Assembly: GCF_017991995.1 (NCBI RefSeq)
Contig: NZ_JAGOPN010000022.1
Coordinates: 1-64,000 of the forward strand
DNA length: 64,000 bases
Direction of reading: 5' to 3'
Origin: Pseudacidovorax sp.
GTDB lineage: Bacteria > Pseudomonadota > Gammaproteobacteria > Burkholderiales > Burkholderiaceae_C
Shown here: positions 44,805 through 52,786 of the stretch, piece after piece
Layout of the letters: every line of letters begins with the position of its first letter
How positions within the stretch are numbered: the first letter of the stretch is position 1
The notes under the pieces: generated by a model
Told to the model about the DNA's origin: nothing
Seen by the model: only the letters and a program-made list of their open reading frames with translations
The model's database searches: none
Position numbers and translations under genes: made by a program

Positions 44805-46442
44805 TCAGCCGCGTTGCACGATGTAGCGGTTGACCACAGGCATCGTTTCGCCGCGGTGGAAGGCCAGCCGCCGCTCGCGCAGCGCCAGGTCGGCCGCGGT
44901 GGCGCGGTGGAAGCGCCGCAGGTGCTCCGTCCACGACTCGTCCACCACCTGCTCCACATAGCGCTCGGGCGCCGACAGGTCGTGCAGCAGTTCCCACGCG
45001 ATGGCGCCCTGGCTGAGTCGGGCGCGGCGCGTCTCCTGCATCACGGCATGGAAGGCGGTGGCGCGGGCCGGGTCGATCAGGTATTCGACGGTGATGACCA
45101 CGCGGCCGTCCTCGCCGGCACTAGCGGGCGGCGGGTTGAAGGCCCAGTCGGTGCCGGCGGGGCTCATGTCGTCCTCGCCCGGGCCGTCGGGTACCCAGCG
45201 CAGCACGGCCAGCATCACCAGCGTGCCCGTCACGGCGGCCACCAGCAGGCTGGCGCGCAGCGTGCTCAGTTCCGCGATCTGGCCCCACACCGCCGCGCCC
45301 AGCGCGCCGGCGCCCATGATGGCCATCTGATAGGTGGACATGCCGCGCGCCCGCACCCAGTCGGGCAGGGCCAGCTGGGCCGACACCGACAGCGAGTTGG
45401 CCACCGTGATCCAGGCCGCGCCACAGAAGAACACGGCGAAGGCGGCCAGCCACAGCGCAGGCGACAGCGCCAGCACGGCGGTGCCCACCGACAGCAGCAT
45501 CGAGCCGTAGAGCACGCGGTGGTCACGGTCGAACATCTCCCGCAGCCGGGGCAGCAGCAGCACCGCGATGATCGAGCCCGCCCCCATCGAAGCCAGCAGC
45601 AGCGTGAAGGTGCCGGCGCCGCCCTTCGGCCCCTCGTGGAAGCCGCGCGCCAGCAGCGGCAGCAACGCCAGCACCGCGCTGGAATGGAAGAAGGAGACGG
45701 CCACCCGCGACAGCACGGCCCGCATGCGCTGCGACTGCCGCACGAACTGGACGCCCACGCGCATGGCGCTCACCAGCCGCTCGCGGCCCAGCGGATCGAC
45801 CTTGTGCTCGCGCCGCCAGCGCAGGATGACGAAACCCGAGGCAATACTCAGCACCGCATTGAGCACGAAGACCCACACGCTGCCCGCGCTGGCGATCAGC
45901 ACGCCCGCCACCAGCGGCCCGACGATGCGCGAGGCATTCATCGCGATGCCGTTCAGGCCCATGGCGGCCGGCAGCAGCGGGCGCGTGACCAGCTCGGGCA
46001 CGATGGCCGAGAACACCGGCCAGCGCAGCGCCAGGCCGATGCCGTTGGCGAAGGTGAGCGCCAGCAGCAGCGGCGCGTTCATCTTGTCGAGCCCGATGGC
46101 CACGCACAGCACGGTGGCCGAGCCCGCCAGCCAGAACTGCGTGGCCACCAGCCAGCGCCGGCGGTCCAGGATGTCGGCCAGCGCCCCGCTGGGCAGCCCA
46201 AGCAGGAAGACGGGCAGCGTGGAGGCCGTCTGCACCAGCGCCACCCACATGGGCGAAGTGGTGAGCGTGGTCATCAGCCAGGCGGCCGCGACGTCGTTCA
46301 TCCACATGCAGGTGTTGGCGATGAACCAGGTGCCCCACAGCAACCGGAAGACCGGCAGCCGCAACGGCTCCAGGGCCGCGAAGCGCGGCGCGCGGCGGGG
46401 TGGCGGGGCGGGGCTGGTCTCGTCGGGGTCGATGGGCGGCAT
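44805..46442 (-). CDS. MFS transporter fused to a C-terminal antibiotic-biosynthesis-monooxygenase-like domain
   Basis: A 545-residue protein. Residues about 20-425 form twelve helices of an EntS/DUF894-type major-facilitator exporter (L-W-G-T-W-F-I-A-N-T near the start, G-A-L-A-D-I-L-D-R-R-R near residue 85). Residues about 440-545 form a soluble ABM/Dabb-like domain: V-V-I-T-V-E-Y-L-I-D-P-A, W-E-L-L-H-D-L-S-A-P-E-R-Y and S-W-T-E-H-L-R-R-F. The fusion is continuous with no stop. A free ABM protein is encoded about 2.6 kb away. It diverges from the alpha/beta-hydrolase gene by 70 bases. The exported molecule is unknown. Confidence 0.85.
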   Translation of the reverse strand: MPPIDPDETSPAPPPRRAPRFAALEPLRLPVFRLLWGTWFIANTCMWMNDVAAAWLMTTLTTSPMWVALVQTASTLPVFLLGLPSGALADILDRRRWLVATQFWLAGSATVLCVAIGLDKMNAPLLLALTFANGIGLALRWPVFSAIVPELVTRPLLPAAMGLNGIAMNASRIVGPLVAGVLIASAGSVWVFVLNAVLSIASGFVILRWRREHKVDPLGRERLVSAMRVGVQFVRQSQRMRAVLSRVAVSFFHSSAVLALLPLLARGFHEGPKGGAGTFTLLLASMGAGSIIAVLLLPRLREMFDRDHRVLYGSMLLSVGTAVLALSPALWLAAFAVFFCGAAWITVANSLSVSAQLALPDWVRARGMSTYQMAIMGAGALGAAVWGQIAELSTLRASLLVAAVTGTLVMLAVLRWVPDGPGEDDMSPAGTDWAFNPPPASAGEDGRVVITVEYLIDPARATAFHAVMQETRRARLSQGAIAWELLHDLSAPERYVEQVVDESWTEHLRRFHRATAADLALRERRLAFHRGETMPVVNRYIVQRG

Positions 46443-46511
46443 GCGTGCCTGATTGTGGGGCAGCGGGCTTGGCCCTAAGCTCGAACGCTTCGTTCGCCCC
46501 CCGGTGCACCC
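46443..46511. promoter_or_regulatory. Divergent promoter gap, MFS fusion and alpha/beta hydrolase
   Basis: A 69-base gap between the two divergent ATGs must carry both promoters or share an operator. It contains TAAGCTCGAACGCTTCG-type sequence with small inverted repeats (CGAACG/CGTTCG around 46482-46496). No promoter hexamers were assigned. Confidence 0.35.
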
Positions 46512-47348
46512 ATGAACATGACGGCTTCCACCCCCTCCGGCCCGGCGCTCTGGCGCGGCATGGACCGCCCCACCCTCGACGCCGCCTACGACAGCTCGGC
46601 CGCGGTGCCCGACTTCAAGGCCATCACCGGCCGCTGGCCCGAGCGCAGCGCACCCTGGCGCACACGGCCCGACACACGGCTGGATGTGCCCTATGCCGAG
46701 CCGCCGCGCTGCCGCATCGACCTGTTCGGACCGGCCGACGCCTCGCCGCTGGTGGTCTTCCTGCACGGTGGCTACTGGCAGATGCGCGGACGGGAGCAGT
46801 TCTCCTTTCTGGCCGAAGGGCCGCTGGCGCATGGCCTGGGCTTTGCCGCCGTGGGCTACACGCTGGGGCCGGAGGCCGGCATGGACCGCATCGTCGAGGA
46901 ATGCCGGCAGGCGCTGGCCTTCCTGCGCCACGAGACGGGACGGCCCATCGTGCTGTCGGGCTGGTCGGCCGGGGGCCACCTGACGGCCTGCCTGCAGAAC
47001 GAGGCGGGCGTGATCGGCAGCCTGGCGATCAGCGGTCTGTACGAGCTGGAGCCGATCCGCCTGGGCCGGCTGAACGACAAGCTCGGCATGGACGCCGCCA
47101 CTGCCCGGCGCCACTCGCCGCTGCACCACCTGCCCGCCAACTCGCCGCCGATGGTCATCGCCTGGGGCGAGGCCGAGCAGCCGGAGCTGCGCCAGCAGTC
47201 GCTGGACTACGCCGCCGCCCGCGAGGCCGCCGGCCTGCCCACGCGCCGGCTGCCACTGGCCGGCCTGCAGCACTTCGACGAACTCGACACCTATGCTGAC
47301 CCGAACGGCGCCATGACGCTGGCGCTGGTCGCACTGGCGCGCGGCTGA
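46512..47348 (+). CDS. Alpha/beta hydrolase, arylformamidase/BD-FAE type
   Basis: A 278-residue soluble hydrolase. F-L-H-G-G-Y-W near residues 80-86 gives the oxyanion H-G-G, G-W-S-A-G-G-H near 150-156 the nucleophile Ser, and the late L-A-G-L-Q-H-F-D-E-L the catalytic His. These features resemble kynurenine formamidase and other carboxylesterases of the HSL/BD-FAE group. The substrate is not proven; a tryptophan-catabolic role would need kynureninase genes, which are not present. The next gene, a small ABM protein, begins about 80 bases later on the same strand. Confidence 0.82.
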   Translation: MNMTASTPSGPALWRGMDRPTLDAAYDSSAAVPDFKAITGRWPERSAPWRTRPDTRLDVPYAEPPRCRIDLFGPADASPLVVFLHGGYWQMRGREQFSFLAEGPLAHGLGFAAVGYTLGPEAGMDRIVEECRQALAFLRHETGRPIVLSGWSAGGHLTACLQNEAGVIGSLAISGLYELEPIRLGRLNDKLGMDAATARRHSPLHHLPANSPPMVIAWGEAEQPELRQQSLDYAAAREAAGLPTRRLPLAGLQHFDELDTYADPNGAMTLALVALARG

Positions 47349-47429
47349 ATGACGACGCGCCGGGTGCCCTACGTGACACGAGCCGGCGATGCACCATCCC
47401 CCTTCTTTCAACCCTCAGGAGACTCTCCC

Positions 47430-47729
47430 GTGATCCTCGAAACCGCAGACATCCGCATCCAGCCCGGCCGCCAGGCCGACTTCGACGCCGCCATCGTGCG
47501 CGGCCTGCAGACCGTCATCGCCAAGGCGAAGGGCTTTCGCGGCTGGCGCGTCGTCAAGGGCATCGAATCGCCCGAGCGCTACCTGCTGCAGATCGAATGG
47601 GAGACGCTGGAGAACCACACGGTCGACTTCCGCGAATCGCCGGCCTTCGCCGAATGGCGCGCCATCGTCGGGCCTTTCTTCGCGCATCCACCGGTGGTCG
47701 AGCACTTCACGCTGGTCGGCGCTGCCTGA
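47430..47729 (+). CDS. Antibiotic biosynthesis monooxygenase (ABM)-domain protein
   Basis: A 99-residue single-domain protein of the ABM superfamily (dimeric alpha+beta ferredoxin-like fold). Typical patterns are I-L-E-T-A-D-I-R-I-Q-P-G at the N-terminus, F-R-G-W-R-V near 36 and the central L-L-Q-I-E-W-E-T-L-E-N-H. Members range from quinol monooxygenases to haem-degrading and non-catalytic proteins. GTG 47430 was chosen because AGGAGA lies 8 bases upstream; an in-frame ATG at 47349 would add 27 residues without the family's conservation. It shares a strand with the hydrolase before it. Confidence 0.82.
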   Translation: MILETADIRIQPGRQADFDAAIVRGLQTVIAKAKGFRGWRVVKGIESPERYLLQIEWETLENHTVDFRESPAFAEWRAIVGPFFAHPPVVEHFTLVGAA

Positions 47730-47829
47730 ACGGCCGCTACCGTCGGCGTGCGGCGGCCGGGCTGAAAGCCGCCCGCAGGCCGATGCGCTCCCCTAACGCC
47801 CCGCGCCGCAGCAGGGCCCCTGCGGGCAC

Positions 47830-48342
47830 TCACCCGCCCAGGTGGCCCAGCGGCAGCGCCGAATTCGCCTTCACCTCGCCCAGCGAGAAGCTGGTGTGCA
47901 GGTCCTTCACGTTGGGCAGCGTCATCAGGCTGTTGAGCGCGAAGCGGGAGAAGGCGTCCAGGTCCTGCGCCACCACCTGGAGCTCGAACATGCCGTTGCC
48001 GCTGATGTAGTGGCAGGCCACCACCTCGGGCAGGCGGCGGATGGCCTCTTCCAGCACGCGGGTGGCGTCGCTGGTGGCGCGGTCGGTGTCCACCCGCACG
48101 AAGGCCAGGACGCCCAAGCCGATCTTGCGGCGGTCCAGCTCGGCGTGGTACCCCTTGATGTAGCCCTGCGCCTCCAGGGCGCGCACCCGGCGCCAGCAGG
48201 GGGCGGCCGACAGCCCGACCCGCTGGGCCAGCTCGGCATTGGTGAGCCGGGCGTCGTCCTGCAGCTCGCGCAGGATGGCGAGGTCATATTTGTCAATGCT
48301 TTCCAAAGCGGCACCCTTTGCGCAAGATCCTTTCCCGATCAT
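47830..48342 (-). CDS. Lrp/AsnC-family regulator beside the indolepyruvate oxidoreductase
   Basis: A regulator of about 158-170 residues with an N-terminal winged HTH (D-L-A-I-L-R-E-L-Q-D-D-A-R-L-T-N-A-E-L-A, then S-A-A-P-C-W-R-R-V-R) and a C-terminal RAM ligand-binding domain (G-V-L-A-F-V-R-V, with the Y-I-S-G-N-G-M-F-E-L turn). ATG 48342 is the longest good start, but TTG 48306, preceded by AAGGG, gives the typical M-E-S-I-D-K-Y-D N-terminus and may be the real one. It diverges from the oxidoreductase gene by about 140 bases, so it probably responds to an aromatic or branched amino acid and controls that gene. Confidence 0.88.
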   Translation of the reverse strand: MIGKGSCAKGAALESIDKYDLAILRELQDDARLTNAELAQRVGLSAAPCWRRVRALEAQGYIKGYHAELDRRKIGLGVLAFVRVDTDRATSDATRVLEEAIRRLPEVVACHYISGNGMFELQVVAQDLDAFSRFALNSLMTLPNVKDLHTSFSLGEVKANSALPLGHLGG

Positions 48343-48484
48343 CCGTTTTCAGCGCATGGAAAGCAAACACCTATCCAAGGGCCGGGCATACACTTTGCGC
48401 ACATGATGCATCGGGGGACTTCCACCCGGCGCCCTGCCCACCTGCCACGGCCCACAAGGCCCCAGCCGACGGAGAGAGACAACG
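48343..48484. promoter_or_regulatory. Divergent control region, Lrp regulator and indolepyruvate oxidoreductase
   Basis: A 142-base gap between the divergent starts. It contains an A/T-richer patch around 48340-48410 with CATACACT (a possible -10 for the oxidoreductase) and GGAGAGAGACA just before its ATG as ribosome-binding site. Lrp sites are degenerate and none was fixed. Confidence 0.4.
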
Positions 48485-51400
48485 ATGAACGCTCCCTTGC
48501 CCGAACACATCCGCAAGGCCCTCGAGACGGTCACGCTCGATGACAAATACAGCCTGGACTACGGCCGCGCCTTCATGAGCGGCGTGCAGGCGCTGGTCAA
48601 GCTGCCCATGCTGCAGCGCCTGCGCGATGCGCAGCAGGGCCACAACACCGCCGGCTTCATCAGCGGCTACCGCGGCTCCCCGCTCGGTGGTTACGACCAG
48701 GCGCTGTGGAAGGCCAGCAAGTACCTCAAGGCGCAGAACATCGTCTTCCAGCCCGGCGTCAACGAAGAGCTGGCGGCCACCGCGCTGTGGGGCACGCAGA
48801 TGCTGGGCTTCTCGCCGAAGGAGCAGCAGAAGTTCGACGGCGTCTTCGGCATCTGGTACGGCAAGGGGCCGGGCGTGGACCGTTGCTCCGACGTGTTCAA
48901 GCACGCCAACATGGCCGGCACCGCGCCGCTGGGCGGTGTGATCGCCATCGCGGGCGACGACCACATCTCCAAGAGCAGCACCGCCGCGCACCAGAGCGAC
49001 CACATCTTCAAGGCCTGCGGCACGCCGGTGTTCTTCCCGGCCAACGTGCAGGAGATCCTGGACCTGGGCCTGCATGCCTTCGCCATGAGCCGCTTCGCCG
49101 GCATCTGGTCGGGCATGAAGACGATCCAGGAGATCGTCGAATCCAGCGCCACCGCCATGATCGACCCGGACCGGGTCGAGATCGTGCTGCCCACCGACTT
49201 CGACATGCCGCCCGGCGGCCTGCACATCCGCTGGCCCGACGCGCCGCTGGAGCAGGAGGCGCGCCTCATGCACTACAAGTGGTATGCCGCGCTGGCCTAC
49301 ATCCGCGCCAACCGGCTCAACCACAACGTCATCGAGGGGCCCAACGACCGCTATGGCCTCATGGCCAGCGGCAAGGCCTACAACGACACCCGCCAGGCCC
49401 TGGCCGACCTCGGCCTGGACGACGCCGCCTGCCGCCAACTGGGCATCCGGCTGCACAAGGTGGGCGTGGTCTGGCCGCTGGAGGCACAGCTCACCCGCGA
49501 CTTCGCCACCGGCCTGCAGGAGATCCTGGTCGTCGAGGAGAAGCGCCAGGTCATCGAATACCAGCTCAAGGAAGAGCTCTACAACTGGCGCCCCGACGTG
49601 CGGCCCAACGTGCTGGGCAAGTTCGACGAGCTGGCGGGCGACTTCTCCGGCGGCGAATGGGCCATGCCCAATCCCACGGCCAACACGCTGCTGCGCGCCA
49701 ATGCCGACCTCAACCCGGCGCTGATCGCGCGGGCGCTGGTCAAGCGGCTGAAGAAGACCGGCATCCTGGCCTCGGGCGGTGCCGACCTGGTGGCCCGCGT
49801 GGAGGCGCAGATGGCGCTGCTGGAGGCCAAGGAGCGCTCGATGCAGGTGCTCAACGCCGGCGGTGTACAGGGCGCGGACCGCGTGCCATGGTTCTGCTCG
49901 GGCTGCCCGCACAACACCAGCACCGTGGTGCCCGAAGGCTCGCGCGCCATGGCCGGCATCGGCTGCCATTACATGGCCAACTGGATGGACCGGTCCACCT
50001 ACGGCTTCACGCAGATGGGCGGCGAGGGCGTCCCCTGGGTGGGCCAGGCGCCCTTCACGCACGAGAAGCACCTGTTCGCCAACCTGGGCGACGGCACCTA
50101 CTTCCACAGCGGGCTGCTGGCCATCCGTCAGAGCATCGCGGCGGGCGTCAACATCACCTACAAGATCCTCTACAACGACGCCGTGGCCATGACCGGCGGC
50201 CAGCAGGTGGGCGAACGGCCCGAGGGCCATTCGGTGCTGCAGATCGCCGAGAGCCTGCATGCCGAAGGCGCGACGAAGGTCGTGATCGTCACGGACGAGC
50301 CGGCCAAGTACCAGGGCGTGGCCATTCCGGGCAGCTACGCCGGTGAGACGGTGAAGGTGCGCCACCGCGACGAGCTGGACGCGGTGCAGCGCGAGTTCCG
50401 TGAGATCGCCGGCACCACGGCCATCATCTACGACCAGACCTGCGCCACCGAAAAGCGCCGCCGCCGCAAGCGCGGCACGATGGCAGATCCGGCCAAGCGC
50501 GTGGTCATCAACGACCTGGTGTGCGAAGGCTGCGGCGACTGCAGCGTGCAGAGCAACTGCCTGTCGGTGGAGCCGCTGGAAACCGAGTTCGGCCGCAAGC
50601 GCACCATCAACCAGAGCACCTGCAACAAGGACATGAGCTGCCTGAAGGGCTTCTGTCCCAGCTTCGTCACCGTCGAAGGCGGCCAGCTCAAGAAGAAGGC
50701 CAAGGGCAAGGCCGGTACGCCGGCCGAACTGGGCGCCCTGCCCGAGCCTGCGCTGCCGGCGCTGGCGGCCAACCAGGTCTGGGGCATCGTCGTCGCGGGC
50801 GTGGGCGGCACGGGCGTCATCACCATCGGCCAGCTGCTGGGCGTCGCAGCACACATCGAGGGCAAGGGCATCGTCACGCAGGACGCCGCCGGCCTGGCCC
50901 AGAAGGGCGGCGCCACCTGGAGCCATGTGCTGATCGGGGCGCGGCAGGACGACATCCGCACCACCCGCGTCGGCACCGCCGCCGCCGACCTGGTGCTGGC
51001 CTGCGACCCCATCGTCACGGTCAACGGCGAGACCCTGGCCCGCATGCGCGAGGGCCGCACGCACGTGGCCCTCAACACCCACAGCACGCCCACCGCCAGC
51101 TTCGTCAAGAACGCGCAGTGGCAGAACCCGCAGGACGCCTGTGCCGTGCAGATCGGCAAGGCCGTGGGCGAGGCCGGCGTGGGCGCCTTCGACGCCGATG
51201 CGGCCGCCTCGCAGCTGATGGGCGACACGCTCTTCGTCAACCCGATGATGCTGGGCTATGCGTGGCAGAAGGGCTGGATTCCGCTGGCACACGAATCGCT
51301 GATGCGCGCCATCGAGCTCAACAACGTCGCCATCGAGGCCAACAAGGCCGCCTTCGAATGGGGCCGCCAGGCCGCGCACCGGCCGGCCGAGATGGCCCAG

Positions 51401-52093
51401 CGCCTGAACCCGGGCCAGGTGATCGAGTTCAAGAAGCGCGAGACGCTGGCCTCGCTGGTGGCGCGGCGCGTGGACTTCCTGACCGACTACCAGAATGGCG
51501 CCTATGCCGAGGACTACCGCGCCTTCGTCGAACGCGTGCGCGCGGCCGAGGCGCCGCTGGGCAAGACGGCGCTGGCCGAGACGGTGGCCCGCCAGCTCTT
51601 CAAGCTGATGGCCTACAAGGACGAGTACGAGGTGGCGCGCCTGCACACGCAGACGGGCTTCCGCGAGCGCATCGACCAGATGTTCGAAGGCGACTACACC
51701 GTGCACTACCACCTGGCGCCGCCGGCGATCGCCAAGCGCAACGCCAAGGGCGAGCTGGTCAAGCAACGCTTTGGTCCATGGATGCATCGCGCCTTCGGCG
51801 TGCTGGCACGGCTCAAGGGCCTGCGCGGCACCGCTTTAGACCCCTTCGGCCGCACCGAGGAGCGCCGCACCGAACGCGCGCTGATCGGCGAATACCGCGC
51901 GGCCATCGAGGAAGTGCTGCAGGGCCTGGACGCCGAACATCATGCGCTGGCGCTGGAGATCGCCGCGCTGCCCGACGGCATCCGCGGCTACGGCCATGTG
52001 AAGGAACGCAACCTGGCTGCTGTGCGCACGCGCTGGCAGTCGCTGATGGCGCGCTGGCGCACGGGCGAGCCGGCCACACGCGCCGCGGCCTGA
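48485..52093 (+). CDS. Indolepyruvate ferredoxin oxidoreductase family protein (IorA-IorB type in one chain)
   Basis: A 1202-residue thiamine-diphosphate/iron-sulfur enzyme that oxidatively decarboxylates aryl-pyruvates (or related 2-oxoacids) to acyl-CoA with ferredoxin as acceptor. The N-terminal pyrimidine-binding half has G-Y-R-G-S-P-L-G-G-Y near residue 60, and the TPP-binding C-x2-C stretch is in C-S-G-C-P-H-N-T near 475. A ferredoxin-like insert carries Cys680, Cys683, Cys686, Cys691 and a second group near 713-724. The C-terminal part is the gamma-type domain (G-V-G-G-T-G-V-I-T-I-G-Q near 772). The single long chain is normal for proteobacterial members. The divergent Lrp-type gene is the likely regulator. 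Confidence 0.9.
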   Translation: MNAPLPEHIRKALETVTLDDKYSLDYGRAFMSGVQALVKLPMLQRLRDAQQGHNTAGFISGYRGSPLGGYDQALWKASKYLKAQNIVFQPGVNEELAATALWGTQMLGFSPKEQQKFDGVFGIWYGKGPGVDRCSDVFKHANMAGTAPLGGVIAIAGDDHISKSSTAAHQSDHIFKACGTPVFFPANVQEILDLGLHAFAMSRFAGIWSGMKTIQEIVESSATAMIDPDRVEIVLPTDFDMPPGGLHIRWPDAPLEQEARLMHYKWYAALAYIRANRLNHNVIEGPNDRYGLMASGKAYNDTRQALADLGLDDAACRQLGIRLHKVGVVWPLEAQLTRDFATGLQEILVVEEKRQVIEYQLKEELYNWRPDVRPNVLGKFDELAGDFSGGEWAMPNPTANTLLRANADLNPALIARALVKRLKKTGILASGGADLVARVEAQMALLEAKERSMQVLNAGGVQGADRVPWFCSGCPHNTSTVVPEGSRAMAGIGCHYMANWMDRSTYGFTQMGGEGVPWVGQAPFTHEKHLFANLGDGTYFHSGLLAIRQSIAAGVNITYKILYNDAVAMTGGQQVGERPEGHSVLQIAESLHAEGATKVVIVTDEPAKYQGVAIPGSYAGETVKVRHRDELDAVQREFREIAGTTAIIYDQTCATEKRRRRKRGTMADPAKRVVINDLVCEGCGDCSVQSNCLSVEPLETEFGRKRTINQSTCNKDMSCLKGFCPSFVTVEGGQLKKKAKGKAGTPAELGALPEPALPALAANQVWGIVVAGVGGTGVITIGQLLGVAAHIEGKGIVTQDAAGLAQKGGATWSHVLIGARQDDIRTTRVGTAAADLVLACDPIVTVNGETLARMREGRTHVALNTHSTPTASFVKNAQWQNPQDACAVQIGKAVGEAGVGAFDADAAASQLMGDTLFVNPMMLGYAWQKGWIPLAHESLMRAIELNNVAIEANKAAFEWGRQAAHRPAEMAQRLNPGQVIEFKKRETLASLVARRVDFLTDYQNGAYAEDYRAFVERVRAAEAPLGKTALAETVARQLFKLMAYKDEYEVARLHTQTGFRERIDQMFEGDYTVHYHLAPPAIAKRNAKGELVKQRFGPWMHRAFGVLARLKGLRGTALDPFGRTEERRTERALIGEYRAAIEEVLQGLDAEHHALALEIAALPDGIRGYGHVKERNLAAVRTRWQSLMARWRTGEPATRAAA

Positions 52094-52380
52094 TCAGCGC
52101 GCGCGGCCGTCCGCCCCGCGGAATGCCGCGCGCCGCTGTCCGGGGTGCAGGCCGAGGCGCGCGGTGACAGCAGCCTTGGCAGGGCGTGCAATATCCCGCG
52201 CCGCGTGCCGGCTTGACGCCGGCCCGTCAAGACCCCCCGCATACAATCCGCCGGTTGTGCGAAGCCCTCCCCTCGTGGGTCTCTTCGCGCACCGGCGGCC
52301 CCGCTTCCAGCGATCCGGCCGCCCCGGAACCGCGGGCACCGCCTGCGGTCAGACCCCATCCGCTCTCCTGGAGACCTCCC
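52094..52380 (+). other. Spacer between the indolepyruvate oxidoreductase and yajC genes
   Basis: No gene is apparent in 287 bases. TACAAT (52241-52246) is a -10-like box after a region with TTGACG, but their spacing (about 23 bases) is too long for a standard pair. The last 20 bases hold GGAGA, the yajC ribosome-binding site. Confidence 0.4.
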
Positions 52381-52710
52381 TTGTTCATTTCCTCCGCTTT
52401 CGCCCAGACCGCCCCTGCCGCCGGTGGCGGCGACATGATGTCTTCCCTCACCAGCATGCTGCCGCTGGTGCTGATGTTCGTGGTGCTGTACTTCGTCATG
52501 ATCCGCCCGCAGATGAAACGCCAGAAGGAAACGCGCGCCATGCTCGACGCGCTGGCCAAGGGCGACGACGTGGCCACCGCCGGTGGCGTGGTCGGCCGCA
52601 TCAGCGCCATGGGCGACCAGTTTCTGACGCTGGAAATCTCCAACGGCGTCGAGATCAAGGTGCAGCGCAGCGCCGTGGTCCAGGTGCTCCCCAAGGGCAG
52701 CTACAAGTAA
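52381..52710 (+). CDS. yajC: Sec translocase accessory subunit YajC
   Basis: A 109-residue membrane protein that associates with SecDF. A single helix (P-L-V-L-M-F-V-V-L-Y-F-V-M-I, near residues 25-38) is followed by R-P-Q-M-K-R-Q-K-E and a small SH3-like domain with D-D-V-A-T-A-G-G-V-V-G. The start is TTG, read as the common comamonad opening F-I-S-S-A-F-A-Q-T, preceded by GGAGA; no ATG lies before the helix in frame. A strong terminator separates it from secD. Confidence 0.9.
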   Translation: MFISSAFAQTAPAAGGGDMMSSLTSMLPLVLMFVVLYFVMIRPQMKRQKETRAMLDALAKGDDVATAGGVVGRISAMGDQFLTLEISNGVEIKVQRSAVVQVLPKGSYK

Positions 52711-52718
52711 TTAGGCGC

Positions 52719-52747
52719 AGAGGCTGCCCCCGGGGCAGCCTCTCTTT
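52719..52747 (+). terminator. Strong terminator between yajC and secD
   Basis: AGAGGCTGCCCC and GGGGCAGCCTCT pair over 12 bases around a very short loop, followed by CTTTTT. It begins 8 bases after the yajC stop and should cut or reduce readthrough into secD, which starts about 40 bases later. Confidence 0.85.
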
Positions 52748-52786
52748 TTGAGCGCATCCGCGTCTCGATTCCTTAGGTATCCAGCG

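Noticed and set aside
48485-52093. Frameshifted fusion of iorA and iorB
   Set aside because: One continuous chain with both halves and the ferredoxin-like insert is the usual proteobacterial form, and no internal stop or start is needed.
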